DNA of 64,000 bases, taken from positions 16,030,626-16,094,625 of the forward strand of contig BSYO01000002.1 in NCBI GenBank assembly GCA_033239525.1, read 5' to 3'. Below, in pieces: positions 47,511 to 59,447 of the stretch. Position numbers and translations under genes: made by a program. How positions within the stretch are numbered: the stretch's first letter is position 1; the number at the start of each line of letters is the position of its first letter. A model generated the notes under the pieces. It was not told where the DNA came from. It worked only from the letters and a program-made list of their open reading frames with translations, and made no database searches. The stretch is from Nepenthes gracilis (Eukaryota; Streptophyta; Magnoliopsida; Caryophyllales; Nepenthaceae).

Positions 47511-49780
47511 CTCCGGCTTATGAACATGAAAAATGACATACGGACAGCAAGTGGAACTCCATGACTTTTGACTTTTGAACTATGATGATTGGCCATTAAA
47601 GAACACGAACTGAGAACCGAGTTTCCATTAAACTTGCTATTAAAGATGGATGAAGGATATTGGAGTGACACTCGAGGATGCCTCCTAGGCCACGGGAGGG
47701 GACCTTTTGGTGGCATAAGAACTATGGACTATGGCCCCGTATGCCGGGTTAAAGGCATTACCTCCCGCCCCGGGGAGCATAATGAGGGGATACGGCTTAG
47801 GTTGTGGGGTAGCACACAACCCGTCCTCGATGTTGTCCGCTCCCGTCCGGTCCCTAAAGATGATATGAACTCCGAATGATTTTGATGAAATTTTCTGAAG
47901 ATAAGATGAAAGAACATGAACTATAGAAGAAATGATATGATGATTTTTATGCTATGCTATATATTTTGATGAAATTATATGTATGCTTGTGTTTTCTGCA
48001 TGTGAGTATCCTGCTAGGCTTTGTAAGCTCATTCTTGCAACTTTTCAGATGACAAGCTTATGGAGGACGAGGTTGAGTAGAATCCTATGGTGTAGCTGAA
48101 TGTTTAAGCTGGCTGGAGCAGAATTTTGGAGTTTTGTTTATTTTGTTTTGAGGAAACATGTAATATTGATTCCGCTGCTTATGAATGTTAGAATGTTTCC
48201 GTGATACTTTGAAATTTTTGAAATTATAAATCTTTAGAATGCATCTCAAGTTTGAATGAAGAATAGAAAAATTTTTATATTCATCTATTTATCCTTATCT
48301 AAATTATATTATTGAGGTTTGACGACGGCTTTGTTGATAATAAAAGTCGGGTCGTCACAGAACAATATCTGGTTTTTATTTCTTAAGAAAAAAGGAGTGT
48401 CTTTCAATAGACCAAGGGCCGCTAGCTAGGCAATTTTCAAGCATTTTAATGGAGGAAAATCGAAAAAAGAAAATGCCCATAACATTTCCTGCCACATGTT
48501 GAAGCCCAAAATGAGCCCATATTTTCCTAATAATATTATTAACAGCATTAAGTGTATGGGATTCCCAACAAAATACCCAACCAAGGTAGCCCCCCACATA
48601 TCCTCCCCCTGTTGGATAACTTCAGATGGGGGGGACAGGATTATGTTCTCCCCATCGGTTACATTGGGAGGAAAGAATTTTAGTGAAGACTTAACTTTAG
48701 GAGTATTCTGTTTCACCACAGAGGACCACGAAATGCCGGGATAGCATTCAGCAGTGCCAAGAGGATGGCCGGATACAGGGGCGCTACTAGAAGCAACGAC
48801 AGCAGCCCTCTAAGAAGAGAGGTGAGACTGCTCCTCCCAGCAAGATTTTTTATGGCTGGCCAAGGGATCAATAGAAAACACAGAGCCTTTGTCAACCGAA
48901 ATGGAGTCTATCTCGCTAGCATAAGCTTTGGTCGAGCCAGGCAGAGCATCAAGATCAGTCTGCTTATTCTGACTAGAAGGGCGTGGGCAGGCCGCAGGCA
49001 CAGAGGTTAATGCAGGAGCCAAAGCAACCGAGGTACCTAGCTTACCAGAGAGTGGATCGACAAGGATGGATTCAGACTCGACTTGACTACAGTTTTTGCC
49101 CACACTACCCAACGCCTCATTGGGCTGAATCGAGGATGCCAAAACGTCCTCAGATGCTCCATCTATTTGAGACAGGTCAACCAGATTTTTGTGGGCGAGA
49201 GAAATGGGCGACCTCAATGTGGCATTATCAATCTCGGATAAACCACAAGGACTAACAGGAGGAGGGGAGAGAGGTGGAGACACACTAAACCCAATCATAG
49301 ATTTAAAGATAGTCGAGCGAATGGTGAGGGGAGGGGGGGAGGCAGAGATACCGCCCAGGTCTAGGGAAGGATGAGCGCCTAAGGAGATGGGCACCCCGCG
49401 CTTTGAAGACCTCCAATAAGAGGCAAGGATGGGGGGTAATCGCTCTCGGAGAGGGTGGGAGTATTTGGGGGGAGATAACGGGGCCACCAGGGAAGAGCAC
49501 CATGGGCCAGAAGACCGGGAGCGAGGGGGGATTTCAGGTTTTGGGGGAGATGGGGGTTGGGAAAGATGGGGAAGAAGATCAATGGGAGATGAGGATTTGA
49601 GATGGGTAAGCGGAATCTTTGAAGGGGAGCAAGAAGGGGAATGGTGGTCTGGTTCCATGAGGCGTCGGCAAGGGGGCTGGAAAAGCGGGACAGGATCGGG
49701 ACGACGATTTTGAAAAAATAGGGAAGAGAGAAGACGGAGCTTCTCTCTCTGCATGATTTTTTCTCTCAACAGCTACTTCC

Positions 49781-50496
49781 ACGACACAGCAACAGCAGCA
49801 TATCAGAGAAGGCAGGTACAATGCTACCTTTACAGCATGGTGCTTCACAGTACCCAGCTGCTCAACAGCTAGCTACAAAACCAGCAAGACCTGGCTAAGG
49901 AGCCACCATATCCGGACATCAAAAACGGCAATGCACCATTCAGGCATTGGAAGAATCCTCCCCAACAGTATGTTCATTTCTCAGCAAAACCAGCAATTAA
50001 AACCACAACCATACTGGACTTTAGCAACAAAAAAAAACACTAGCCCTCTCCAAGTTTCTTCGAGTAGGCTCGTGGCAACAGCTCCATATAGTTTTTGTGC
50101 GGAAGCCCCAAATCCACACTAGAAATCAGCAGCCATAATTTAAATCAGCTTTGTAATTCAATGAGCTGGTAGGATTCCAGCAAAAAACACAGCAGCCCAC
50201 TCGATGTTGCTTCAAAACATGGCCCACAGTAGCAGCATCTTACAGCATTAGCGTGGACACCAGCAGAATTAGGTTTTGGCAACCAAAACTAACCGCAGCT
50301 ATCACCGAAAGCTGGTTCACTTCTGATAAAATAGCAGAACCAGTTGTCACAAAATCAGATTCAGTCTTCAGAGACACCGTACACACCCTCCACTTCACAC
50401 TCCACAAAAGGCAAGGGGCCTCACACTCAAACAAGTGGACTGCTGCATGAACAGCAGCACTCAGCACCATGCTACACAGCAAAAGACTGATTCCTT
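49781..50496 (-). other. LINE C 3' UTR segment
   Basis: Resumes LINE C after LINE D. On plus it is rich in cagcagc and aacagc words, as in 31,400-32,340. No coding content. Confidence 0.55.
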
Positions 50497-51326
50497 CCTT
50501 CTAATCATCATCTCTAGCTCAATTTGCTGATTGCCCAAGCTATCTTGCCCCAGCCTTTTGCAGGACCCGAGGTGTACTACCTTCTGTTACAATGTGGACT
50601 GAGTGGCTTTCTTGGCTGGGTCTTGCTATTTTCTTCATTGGTTGAGCAGCTAAGTGCTATGAAGATTCTGATGATGTTGCAGCAGTTCTATGGTTACAAC
50701 TAGCCTTGCGGATTTGCTACTGCTACTGTGTCGAGGGAGCAGCTGCTGGGTGATATGAAAGGTAGCAGCTACTTTCTTGTTGTTTTGTGAAGTATGGTAT
50801 AAAGCCATGTGTTTGATACCTCCTGCTGGAATGAGCTGAGATGGTATGATAAGATACCTCATTCTACAAATATTGTTGGTGAATTAGCTGGGTGTGGAAA
50901 TTGGCCATGCCCTGCTGAAGGTAGCTGCTGCTGGAAATGCTGAAAGTAGCTTTTGGTGGCTTGCTGATGCTGGTGAGCAGCTGATCCCATAGTGGTTGCT
51001 AGGCCGAGATGCTGCCGTTGCCAGTGATTGTACTGTGTAAATGGTAATGCACCGTGTCGCCATAAGTTAATGGTGATAGCCATTTGGTGTGGTGCTGAAT
51101 TAGTCTCAGCTCCTGTTTTTTTTTCCTAGGTTATTTGCTTTTTCAGCTTGATCTCCAGTTTTTTATGTCTTGTATTATGCTGTTTCATGACTTGTATCAT
51201 GGTGATTAGGGGCTATCCCTGTTTCTATGCTCTTCTTCCAAGTCGGTATAACACTTGGATAAGATCATAGGTATTGTAATTTTCTTTTCCTTTTAATGCA
51301 TTTTACTTACTTACCAAAAAAAAAAA
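50497..51326 (+). mobile_element. LINE H: 5'-truncated LINE (830 bp) nested in LINE C
   Basis: Ends with stem-loop ccaagtcggtataacacttgg (51,240-51,260), then tacttacttacc and A11. Flanked by aaaagactgattcctt (50,481-50,496) and a similar agaaaactaattcctt after the poly-A (13 of 16 match), read as a diverged TSD. The body is 3' UTR with dense gcagctgctg words. No ORF2 sequence remains. Confidence 0.75.
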
Positions 51327-51341
51327 GAAAACTAATTCCTT

Positions 51342-52394
51342 TGAAAACTCAGCAGAACACAGCAAAGAGAGTAAATGCTACTTTCCACTTCCTCCAACAG
51401 CTACTTCTAGCTACCTTATCAACAAAGAGCTTCGCAAATCCCAGCTACATAACAAAATGAACTACACAACCAGCAAGCTCTGGCATTGGAGCCACCATAG
51501 TCGACCAAGACGGTAGATCTCCATCTAGGCACTAGAAGACTCCTTTCCAACAGCACGTTCGTTTCTCAGCAAAAACAGCAATTTAAAACCCCAGAAACCA
51601 GTCCACATGAAATCAGCAATCATTATTCAATGAGGATTTTAGTGAATAAAACAGCAGAGCTCCCCAATTTTTTTTATTTTTTATTTTATTTTATTTTATT
51701 TTTTTAAGACCAAAACCCTACTGGTTACAGCAGGACCTCAGTCTGAATCAACTTCTCTCTCTTTTTTTTTATTTTTTATTATGTTCATCATACCAAACAG
51801 AAAACTAAAGGCAAGAGTATTACCAGAAAAGCGGATGAAGGATGCCACTAGGGCAAAGCTCGACTTGAATGAAAGAAACTTGAAACCAAGGAGATACACA
51901 GGGGGAAAGGTATCAACCAAGACTGTCAGCCAGCTATCGAAATAGCAGCCGCATAACTAAAAGAAGCTCCGGACTAACCGGCCTACCAAAATGCCTCCGG
52001 AAAACAGGCACAAAGAGATAAATATATATATATATATATTTTTATGTTAAATATATATATATATATATATTTATGCAAAAATCTAATTTTATTTAATTAA
52101 TATATTTTTTTTGGTGGTAAATAGGCACCAAAACGCCTACACCCAACCGGAAAACAGTGAGTGTAGGAGTCGGAATGATCACAAAGCCAATGCGACCTCG
52201 TCAGCAGAATCAGTAGGAGAAAAAAACTTCAACAGCATACGCCCCACACAGCATCCGATATGCAAAGCGCAGGAGTCCAAACCGGCCAAGCAAGAGAGGG
52301 CTCAGAGTGCAACAGAAGATGGTAGGCTTTATTACCTCAATCAGCCAGCTGACCTCGACAAACTGTCCATTTAGAGCTGATCTGCAGCCGACCT
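51342..52394 (-). other. LINE C 3' UTR segment beside ORF2
   Basis: Non-coding. Includes (attttatttt)n at 51,675-51,706, as in LINE D at 34,216-34,247, and (at)n runs at 52,020-52,070. Two near-copies of accaaaa(t/c)gcct...ccggaaaacag flank the AT-rich part (51,985-52,010 and 52,127-52,158). Confidence 0.5.
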
Positions 52395-52917
52395 CTAGTT
52401 CAATTGAGGGATACTCCATCTTGTCAGAATAGATCTGTTGCTATGCGTTCTGTCTACGAGAGTGTTTTCAAGTTTACACCGGACCACAGAAGTGATTAGA
52501 TTAAACATTTGGGATTCATTTTGAGGCAACGATTTTTTGAAAATTCGTTGGTTTCTTTCTTTCCAAATAAAGTAAACCGTGGCAGCAAGAGTGAGGTGAA
52601 AGGAGTGTACTTTGAGGTTTTTACCTTTCCAGATGTTTGCAGCCCACATAATGTTTGAATGCCAATCAGGATAAGGCCAACTTATCCCTACCTTTGGTGC
52701 ATCATTCTGCCAAACAGTCGAAGTGAATGGGCAAGCAAAGAAAAGGTGGTCATGACTTTTCGATCTGTTGGTACATAGGATACAGGATGTCAGTTGTTGA
52801 ATGAAAGTGCTCACTCGATCCAGAGTACTAAGCCTCTACCGTATAACAAGCCGCAGAATAAAGGCGTGAGCCGGAGTGTACATAGGGCCCTAGACAAGGT
52901 TAAACCAAGCCACCTTT

Positions 52918-55589
52918 TGTCACGAACCCGAACCAAGCAGGTCAATTTAAATAATTAATTATAATTTCTAAAATCTAAAATCCCAATTAATTTTAAAACC
53001 AATAATACCAAGTCCCAAAATTCGGGTGTGACAAACCAAATATACACTCAACAAATTTAAAATCATCACAGGACCTCATCGAACAATAGTCCGAGCAAAA
53101 TAAATACGACTCCGCTCTACAATCATCGTAAGGAGGTAATAATCCGACCCAAAAATCAAAATCAAACATAAACAAATATTCGATTATTCCCAACATATAA
53201 CAATAAGCCTATATCCGGTCAATTTCATCATCCAAATCCATCAAATATCAATGCAAACCATAATAAACAGAAACTCACCAACTCGGACGAATATCTGACC
53301 GATCATGTCTCGTACTCTGTCGCATCCGAACCTTCTCTACTCGAAGGGACAAAACAGAAAAATGAGCCTAATGCCCAGCAAGTATCATATTTAGTCAAAA
53401 GAAGTCCAATAAATCAGAGAGAATGTCAAATGGGTGAAAAATCCAATCAAATTCCAAGATAAATCCAAATCGCCGATAAAACGAATCCAACCGAAATCCA
53501 AGATCCAAATTTCAAAATTCAATGGTAGTCTCGTACTCAAATCAAATGTCCAAGTCCAAACAAATGTCCAAATTTCCAAAATAGTCCTCGTCGGGACGTA
53601 TATATATATATAAATATATATATAACAAAAACATAGGTGATCCGAACCAATTCCAAAACCGATGTCGATCGGAGTCCAAATCCGAGTCCGATTCCAAATC
53701 CAAATCCAAATCCAATACCCGATCAGCTTGTGATCTGAGGCAGAATCCGATAGCCGGATGCCGAGTCCAAATCCAATTCCGAGTCCAAGTCCAAATCCAA
53801 TGCCCGATCAGCTTGTGATCTGAGGCAGAATCCAATAACCGGATGATCCAATAGCGTGCGCAGATACCAAAGCAGCACCGCGACAGATATTCCAAAAGTT
53901 CGGATCAAAACATATAATCAAAATCTTTGTACGAGACATACCAAGCCCAATTATAGGCAAAATCGACGAAACTCAAATCCAAGTCCAAAAATCCATATCC
54001 AAATCAAAGTCCAATTCCAATCAATGCAAAAATACAAATTATGCACCAAATTTGGGTTCTCATTATTTAAAGACTAGCTTGAGGAAGGGTTACACATAAT
54101 CCCGGTAACCTTAGGCCAAAATCCATGTATTGTATACCCATAGATAAGGTTGCTCACTATGTTTTGCCACCCGCGGCTTTGGGTGCATTCCTCAAGTTTG
54201 TCAGATATATTAGGACGTCCGAATATATTCTAAGGTCAAATCAAATTGTCCAAATGGGAAGGGTCACTACTCAAAGCCTTTCCTGCCGGCGGAAAGGGAT
54301 TTCCAAATAACAAATAATCTCCCCGTCGGGAGCTGGCCAGAATCAAATAATCCAAATCCAAATGTAGTGACCACAACCCGGCACGTGCATGTGAAAATGC
54401 ACGGCCAATGCAAATTTCGTGTATATTTTCGTTACAGATACTGATATAAATATACATCGAGTCCAATAAATTATTCGGGCTTTCAGAAAAATATCAAATT
54501 CTCCAAAATCATAAAACCCAGTCCAACAATCTCCAAAACATCCAATGAATTACACACGCATGTCCAGAATAAATAATTCAGGCATATAAAAATACATGCA
54601 TGTTAGTAAAAATCCAAACAGTATCCAAAATATATCGGAATTGAAATTAGACCAAAGAGGGGGTTTACAGATACTTGCCTGGACCTCATACTTTGCAGAT
54701 CTGAAGAAAGGATGTCCCGAAGCGCTCCAATCGAGCCTTTCTCTCTCCACTGCGCACGCTCTCTCTCTCTCCTCCGTTTCTTGGCGCTCGGCCTCTGCCC
54801 GCCGGCCGTTACCGTCGCCGATCCGCTGCCCGGCCGCTCGCACCACTGCCCAGCCTCACCCGCACCGGGCGCCACCCAGCCAAAGCACCGGCGCCTGAGT
54901 CGCCGTCTTCCTCCTCGTGCAGCCGTTCTCTCTCTCTTTCTCGATGCGCACTTCGCCGAACACCCACGACGACCACCGGTCGCCGGCGTCCCAAAGAAAC
55001 CGCCGTCGACCCGTCGCAAAGATCTCCACCATCGCCCGCCGTCAAGAAGCGTTGCCGACAAACGTCGTCGGCCTCTCCTCAGTTTTTCTCTTCGCGAAAC
55101 CATCGCTGCAAAAATTCCAACCACCGGCCAAATCACACCGCCGACAACCACCGGCATCGTCGCCCTCGCCGCTCATCGCCGTCGCCAACGAACGGCCGCC
55201 TCACCCTTCTCCTTCTCTCTTCTTCTTCTCCGCATTGAAACCCTACTCTCTCTCCCGATATCTCTTCTCTCCTCCTTTCTTTTTCTTTTTCCTTTTCTTT
55301 CTTTTTTTTTCTTCTCCATCCTTATCTTCTTCTTTTTCCAATAATATATATATATATATATATATAATATTATTATATATATTATTATATATATATATTT
55401 CATTTTAAATTTTCTTTTATTCCAAAAATCAAATCGATATTCGGGCGACCACACGGAGTACCCGGCCTTGACCAACTGATCCAAATATCATCCCAAAATT
55501 TCTCAATATTTAATTAATTTTGCCACGTCCAATTTGCCCAAAATTATAATTAATATTTAATTAATCCGAATAAAATCCGGGATATTACA
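52918..55589 (-). repeat. Element F left LTR (3' LTR in sense)
   Basis: Plus tgtcacgaacccgaacc ... ccgggatattaca, 2,672 bp. Contains a twofold ~85-bp repeat with gatcagcttgtgatctgagg (53,718 and 53,802), tccaaatccaaa-type simple sequence, the LTR block at 53,352-53,392, a GC-rich part at 54,760-55,200, and (ta)n at 55,345-55,400. In sense the (ta)n precedes the GC-rich leader and may include the TATA box. Confidence 0.93.
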
Positions 55590-55603
55590 TTCTCCCCTCC
55601 TTA
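55590..55603 (-). other. Polypurine tract of element F
   Basis: Minus strand AAGGAGGGGAGAA directly precedes TGTAATATCCCGG at the LTR start. Standard plus-strand primer position. Confidence 0.88.
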
Positions 55604-55689
55604 CAAAAATTTCGGCCTCAAAATTTACGAATCTGAATCTCAACCTCAAATATCATATAATGAGGATATTCTTTCAATGTCATATTCAC

Positions 55690-57530
55690 TCTTCTCAAAC
55701 CACTTCCTCGATCGAGTGATTCATCCAAAATCTAATCCTCAATAGTAGATCCTTTCCATTCCAAAATTCGAATTGAAATTTTGGCTCAACACAAATCCTC
55801 GTCGATGGATGACGGTTCCAATCCAAACACATCCGAATGAGCATTCCCATATTTATCATACAAATCACATATGACAAATCATATCCAAACATCAAATTAA
55901 GAGATAAGATCAATATGCAGACCGTCTCTCTGATCTACCGAACACTTGGAAAATATTCCGATGAATCTTATCTTCAAATAATCCGACGACCTCCAAATCA
56001 AAATTCTTCTCTTCAATGCGCTTCCATAAACATCTGACTAACCACATCGAACTTCAAATCGGACTGCAAATTCAATCTCCTACTTGAAGCGTCAAATCAT
56101 ATCTTGTGACGAATAGCCAAAAGTCTATATACTTCCGCTGCGCTACCCTATTGATTATCCATCTCCAATCAAAATTGAAATCTTCAAAATCAGAATATTT
56201 TACAATCTTCTCATCTCGACAACATACCAACAGTGAATCTCAGGAATGACATCCTGATCGTCAAGAAAAGAGCTGACTCCATCAACTCATCCATCATTGT
56301 CTGAATTGCTACCAATCTTCTAGTCATTCGAGGTAGACCTGAAACACAAATCTCGAGGCTTCATCTTCTGCTCGACTTCATCTTTAGGCGCGGATATACC
56401 TTGCCACATAGGCCACAACCTCACGCTTTATATTTTGTCTGCAAACCTTGACACATAATCAACTTGCCATCAAAATTCTCTCTCCACTCTGCAAGGTGGA
56501 AAATCTTCGACGTTCCCATCGAACTTAGACAAATCCAAACTCAATATAGATGCTAACAATTTCATCTGTCTCCGAATTTCCATCCAATCAGCAATACTCA
56601 AACGAGAGAATTCTTGCGAACATGCATCCTCTCAAACGTGCAAAGGGAAAACACTGGTACAGAATGCCCGACATTACCTGCTCAATCGCTTTCAACTTTA
56701 ATGTAGCTCATCCAAAAGGGCTTCATTCTGATCTTCTCAAAAGATTCTTTCACAGATAAAAATTTCGTTCAGAATCCAATCCTAGCAGAAAAGAGAAAAT
56801 TCTTCTGGATAGGTCTTCACATTGGTATCTTCGACATAGCACTTCACACAAAAATCCTCCAAACGGTGTCGCATTCTGGACTTTCAGACGGCTCGTCCGA
56901 AAAGAGAATCACTACTGATCTTCATAAGAACTTCCATACATAGAAGCTTAGTTCGAAATCCAATCCTCGTGATGGCATTCTTGCCACGGCACCTTCATGC
57001 AAAATCCTCGATATTGCACCGCACCTCCAAACTTTTCTTGGATTAAGCGCCCGACCATACAAAATCCAAACATATCTAAATCTTTCTTAGGAGCATCACT
57101 GAATGCTGTCAAACTTTCTGATCCATTAGGAATCGACAAAACTGACACCGAAAATAATCTATTCTTCAATTACCGAAAACTTTTCTCACCAGCATCAATT
57201 TATTTGAATACTGATCACTTCTATTCCAAGGGTGCCACAACACTGAAATCTTTGAGAAACTTTTCACAAATCTCCCATCACAATCAACTAAATCCAAGAA
57301 ACTCCACACTCTCGCGACCTTAAACGATCTTTTCAAATTTGCCACTATTTCTATCTTCTTCGAATCTTCAAATGTTACATTCTTGAAATCTCCAGCAGAC
57401 TTTCCAATCAGATTCTCATATTTCTCAATATTATTCAAACAAATGAAAAAAAAATCATTGATACAGCCATCAAAACTAATCCAAATACGATCAGAAGTCC
57501 AATCGACCAAATTCATAAAAGACATTAAAA
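55690..57530 (-). pseudogene. Element F pol remnant: RT C-terminus, RNase H, integrase, C-terminal end
   Basis: Minus frames, from right to left. At 57,166-57,525, the end of reverse transcriptase: VWSFLDLVDCDGRFVKSFSK corresponds to the Ty3/gypsy SFLGLAGYYRRFVxxFSKI motif. At 56,948-57,169, RNase H: LFSVSVLSIPNGSESLTAFS followed by DAPKK corresponds to LxxAPVLxxPxGxxxFxxxSDAS. Near 56,250-56,350, a frame reading GLPRMTRRLVAIQTMMDEL resembles the integrase core GLPRTxxxxDAIWVIVDRL. At 55,695-55,720, FWMNHSIEEVV resembles the closing VLWRNHSIEEATWE. Stops and frameshifts are everywhere, so it is non-functional. No gag or protease was recognised at 57,530-59,430. Confidence 0.75.
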
Positions 57531-59434
57531 TATTTGACAGCCCAAAAGCACCATCAAAATTTCACAACGGTCACACAGTGACCTGAAGGTTGTCCTATAC
57601 ACAGCCTCTGACTAAATCCTCAATTAAAGATACCTCAAACATAATTTGATCTTAGAGAAAACCCAAATTTCTTCAAATAGATCCAACAAATCTTTGATCC
57701 ATGAAAATTGATACATATCCAATTTCCAAATAATCCAAACATAGATGTATCAATCCAATTTCATTCGCCAGAGAACATTAAAGCATTCTACGCCAAGACA
57801 CTTGGCCGAACAAAACCCTTCTCAAAACAAATTCTACAATTGCTGTCTCAATTTTTTTCAACTCAGATAAGGCTACCCCATATGGAGCCTTCAAAATAGC
57901 CGACAAATCCAAGCACAACACCTAGCACAAACTTGATCTTCGATCCAAGAGCAAACAGTTGAATCTTCTAAAAAAATATCTTCAAACTTGCAGATGATCA
58001 ACATATCTTCAAGGGTCACGAAATAGCCCCGGATGTGACCATATGAGCCAGATAAACTCAGCACCCATCTCTCAACGGATGATTCGCTTGCAGCACCAAA
58101 ATCAACCTTTAAGCCTTCTTACTGACTCTTCCTTGGAACTCTGAGGATCCATAACCCAAAATGCAAAATGTGACTGACTTGCCAAAATAGTCTTCTACGA
58201 CTGAGGATCCAGCTCTATCTTCATGGGCCATAACTGCAAATGCTTCGCCTAAAGCCATCCATCTTCTATCAGGACATCTGGAAACCGGATGCCAAAAATT
58301 TGAATGATCCTTGACAAATAGCCTATCTGGCCGCAATTTGAAGCAGACTTCATTTCAGACAAAGCAACCACGTCTTGCAAACTTCTTCTCGCTAAACCTG
58401 CAGGCTGATCTTGCAAACTCAAACTTCAGGAAGAAGACTTTACTTCACCTAAATTTCTTTTAGCTTGTCCTCTGAATGTTGAACAAATCCACCCTTCGAG
58501 TCTTGACTCCAATGCTCTGATTTCTTCTAGAAACGCTTCTCTTGAAGCTACTCTGACTTGATCAACAGAATATGCTCCAGCTCTTCGTCATAAGTGCGTC
58601 TGAATGACACCAACAACTTCCAGATTGAATCTTGAAGTCTTCATCTACTATCATGCTTCAACAAATCTTTCAAATTCTTCAACATCTTCCTAAGCATTGC
58701 TTTAAGAGATCGAATCACGAACTCTTTGTCCTTCGATTCTTCAGCGATGAAAGATTTGCATGGACGACTAACCACCCGATCACAGCAACGAGTGAAAACG
58801 GACAATCTTCAGTCTTTCTCTTGCTCCAATAATGACTTCAGACTTCAACACGATCAGCATCATCGCTGCCGACGAGATCAGACTTGCACTTCATCGTCAT
58901 GTCTTCTAGTAAGGATAAACGAGTTGATTTGACTTGAACTTCTTCGTCTTCATCTGCGGCATCCAATCTTGAAGCATCTTCATTCATCTCCACTTTCACC
59001 GCTAATCTTGTTGCCAATCAAAAATCTCCTTCTACTCCGCGAGATTTCGAGTCGACTAACTTTATCACATACTCCTTTGCTAACCAAAATCTCCTTCTAC
59101 TCCGCGAGATTTCGGACCAGCTCCAATTTCAGACCACTTCTCTTCCACAGTTGCAAATTCCAACAAAATCTCCGCATTTTGCAGAAACCAAACAAAATTC
59201 TGATTCAACTACTATATCAAATCATACATTACGTCACTTGTGCGACTCATCATCATCAGATGATCATCATTCCAATCCAAACACAAACTCCTACGATTCG
59301 ACCTTCTGATTCAAACCAAAATCTTCACAGCTCAAATTTTCTATTATCAACCAAAGGTAATACTTATTATACCCAAATATTCAGCCAATTATTTATCCAA
59401 AATAACCCAAAGTACCTCTCCTTACGATTTTTCT
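57531..59434 (-). mobile_element. Element F: 5' internal region, unrecognised
   Basis: Should hold gag, protease and most of reverse transcriptase by position. Stops in all minus frames. One minus open stretch (58,109-58,336, 75 codons) matches nothing I know. Too degraded or deleted to annotate further. Confidence 0.5.
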
Positions 59435-59445
59435 CTGATACCACT
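59435..59445 (-). other. Primer-binding site of element F (initiator tRNA-Met)
   Basis: Minus TGGTATCAGAG, 2 bp from the LTR end TGACA at 59,448. Same primer as elements A and B. Confidence 0.9.
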
Positions 59446-59447
59446 TC

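Larger units (their letters stand above)
45474..48359 (+). mobile_element. Solo LTR (2,886 bp) inserted in LINE D ORF1
   Basis: Starts TGTAACGACCC and ends GGGTCGTCACA, with perfect TSD gaaca (45,469-45,473 and 48,360-48,364). U3 has W-box palindromes (45,518; 45,988; 46,052) and an aagtccggatttcc array. TATA box 46,280-46,287. The R/U5 side carries a second minisatellite (46,640-47,510) and the conserved block at 47,998-48,053. Same family as the solo LTR at 21,629. Confidence 0.92.
44433..49658 (-). pseudogene. LINE D ORF1: nucleic-acid-binding protein, broken by stops and a solo LTR
   Basis: ORF1 proteins coat LINE RNA. The likely start is the Met at 49,658 (MEPDHHSP), in a frame open back to 49,769. 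The N-terminal ~280 residues are Pro/Ser-rich and low complexity. Next comes a DUF4283-like region (GEDMWGATLVG, 48,600; IWAHFGLQHV), which aligns with LINE A ORF1. Breaks: stop at 48,810, a frameshift near 48,595, a solo LTR (45,474-48,359), and stops between 44,976 and 44,800. It resumes at 45,473 with VPVKYWIGLSLIAS and a basic tract KKGEAATTTK, and ends SNHD at 44,433. The stop overlaps the ORF2 start in ATGATTAA. I see no zinc knuckle. Confidence 0.82.
32343..49769 (-). mobile_element. LINE D: full-length L1-type LINE nested in LINE C
   Basis: TSD cagctacttcc at 32,332-32,342 and 49,770-49,780. The 3' tail on the left reads tttcttttggtaagtaagtt. The 5' end on the right is in a purine-rich leader (minus AGAGAGAGAAGCTCCG), like the start of LINE A. 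Net length without the nested LINE A (34,885-41,448) and solo LTR (45,474-48,364) is about 8.0 kb. Order on minus: 5' UTR, ORF1, ORF2 (endonuclease, reverse transcriptase, zinc finger), ~1.9 kb 3' UTR, stem-loop, poly-A. Both frames are broken, so it is dead. Confidence 0.88.

Noticed and set aside
54712..55408. Open frames of 163-210 codons, Pro/Ser/Arg-rich (also 61,129-61,900)
   Set aside because: They lie in the GC-rich part of element F's LTRs. The two LTR copies differ there by indels that change the protein, and the composition is low complexity. Not a gene.
58109..58336. 75-codon minus frame as a gag or protease gene
   Set aside because: Position is suitable but I see no zinc knuckle or protease DSG/DTG motif.
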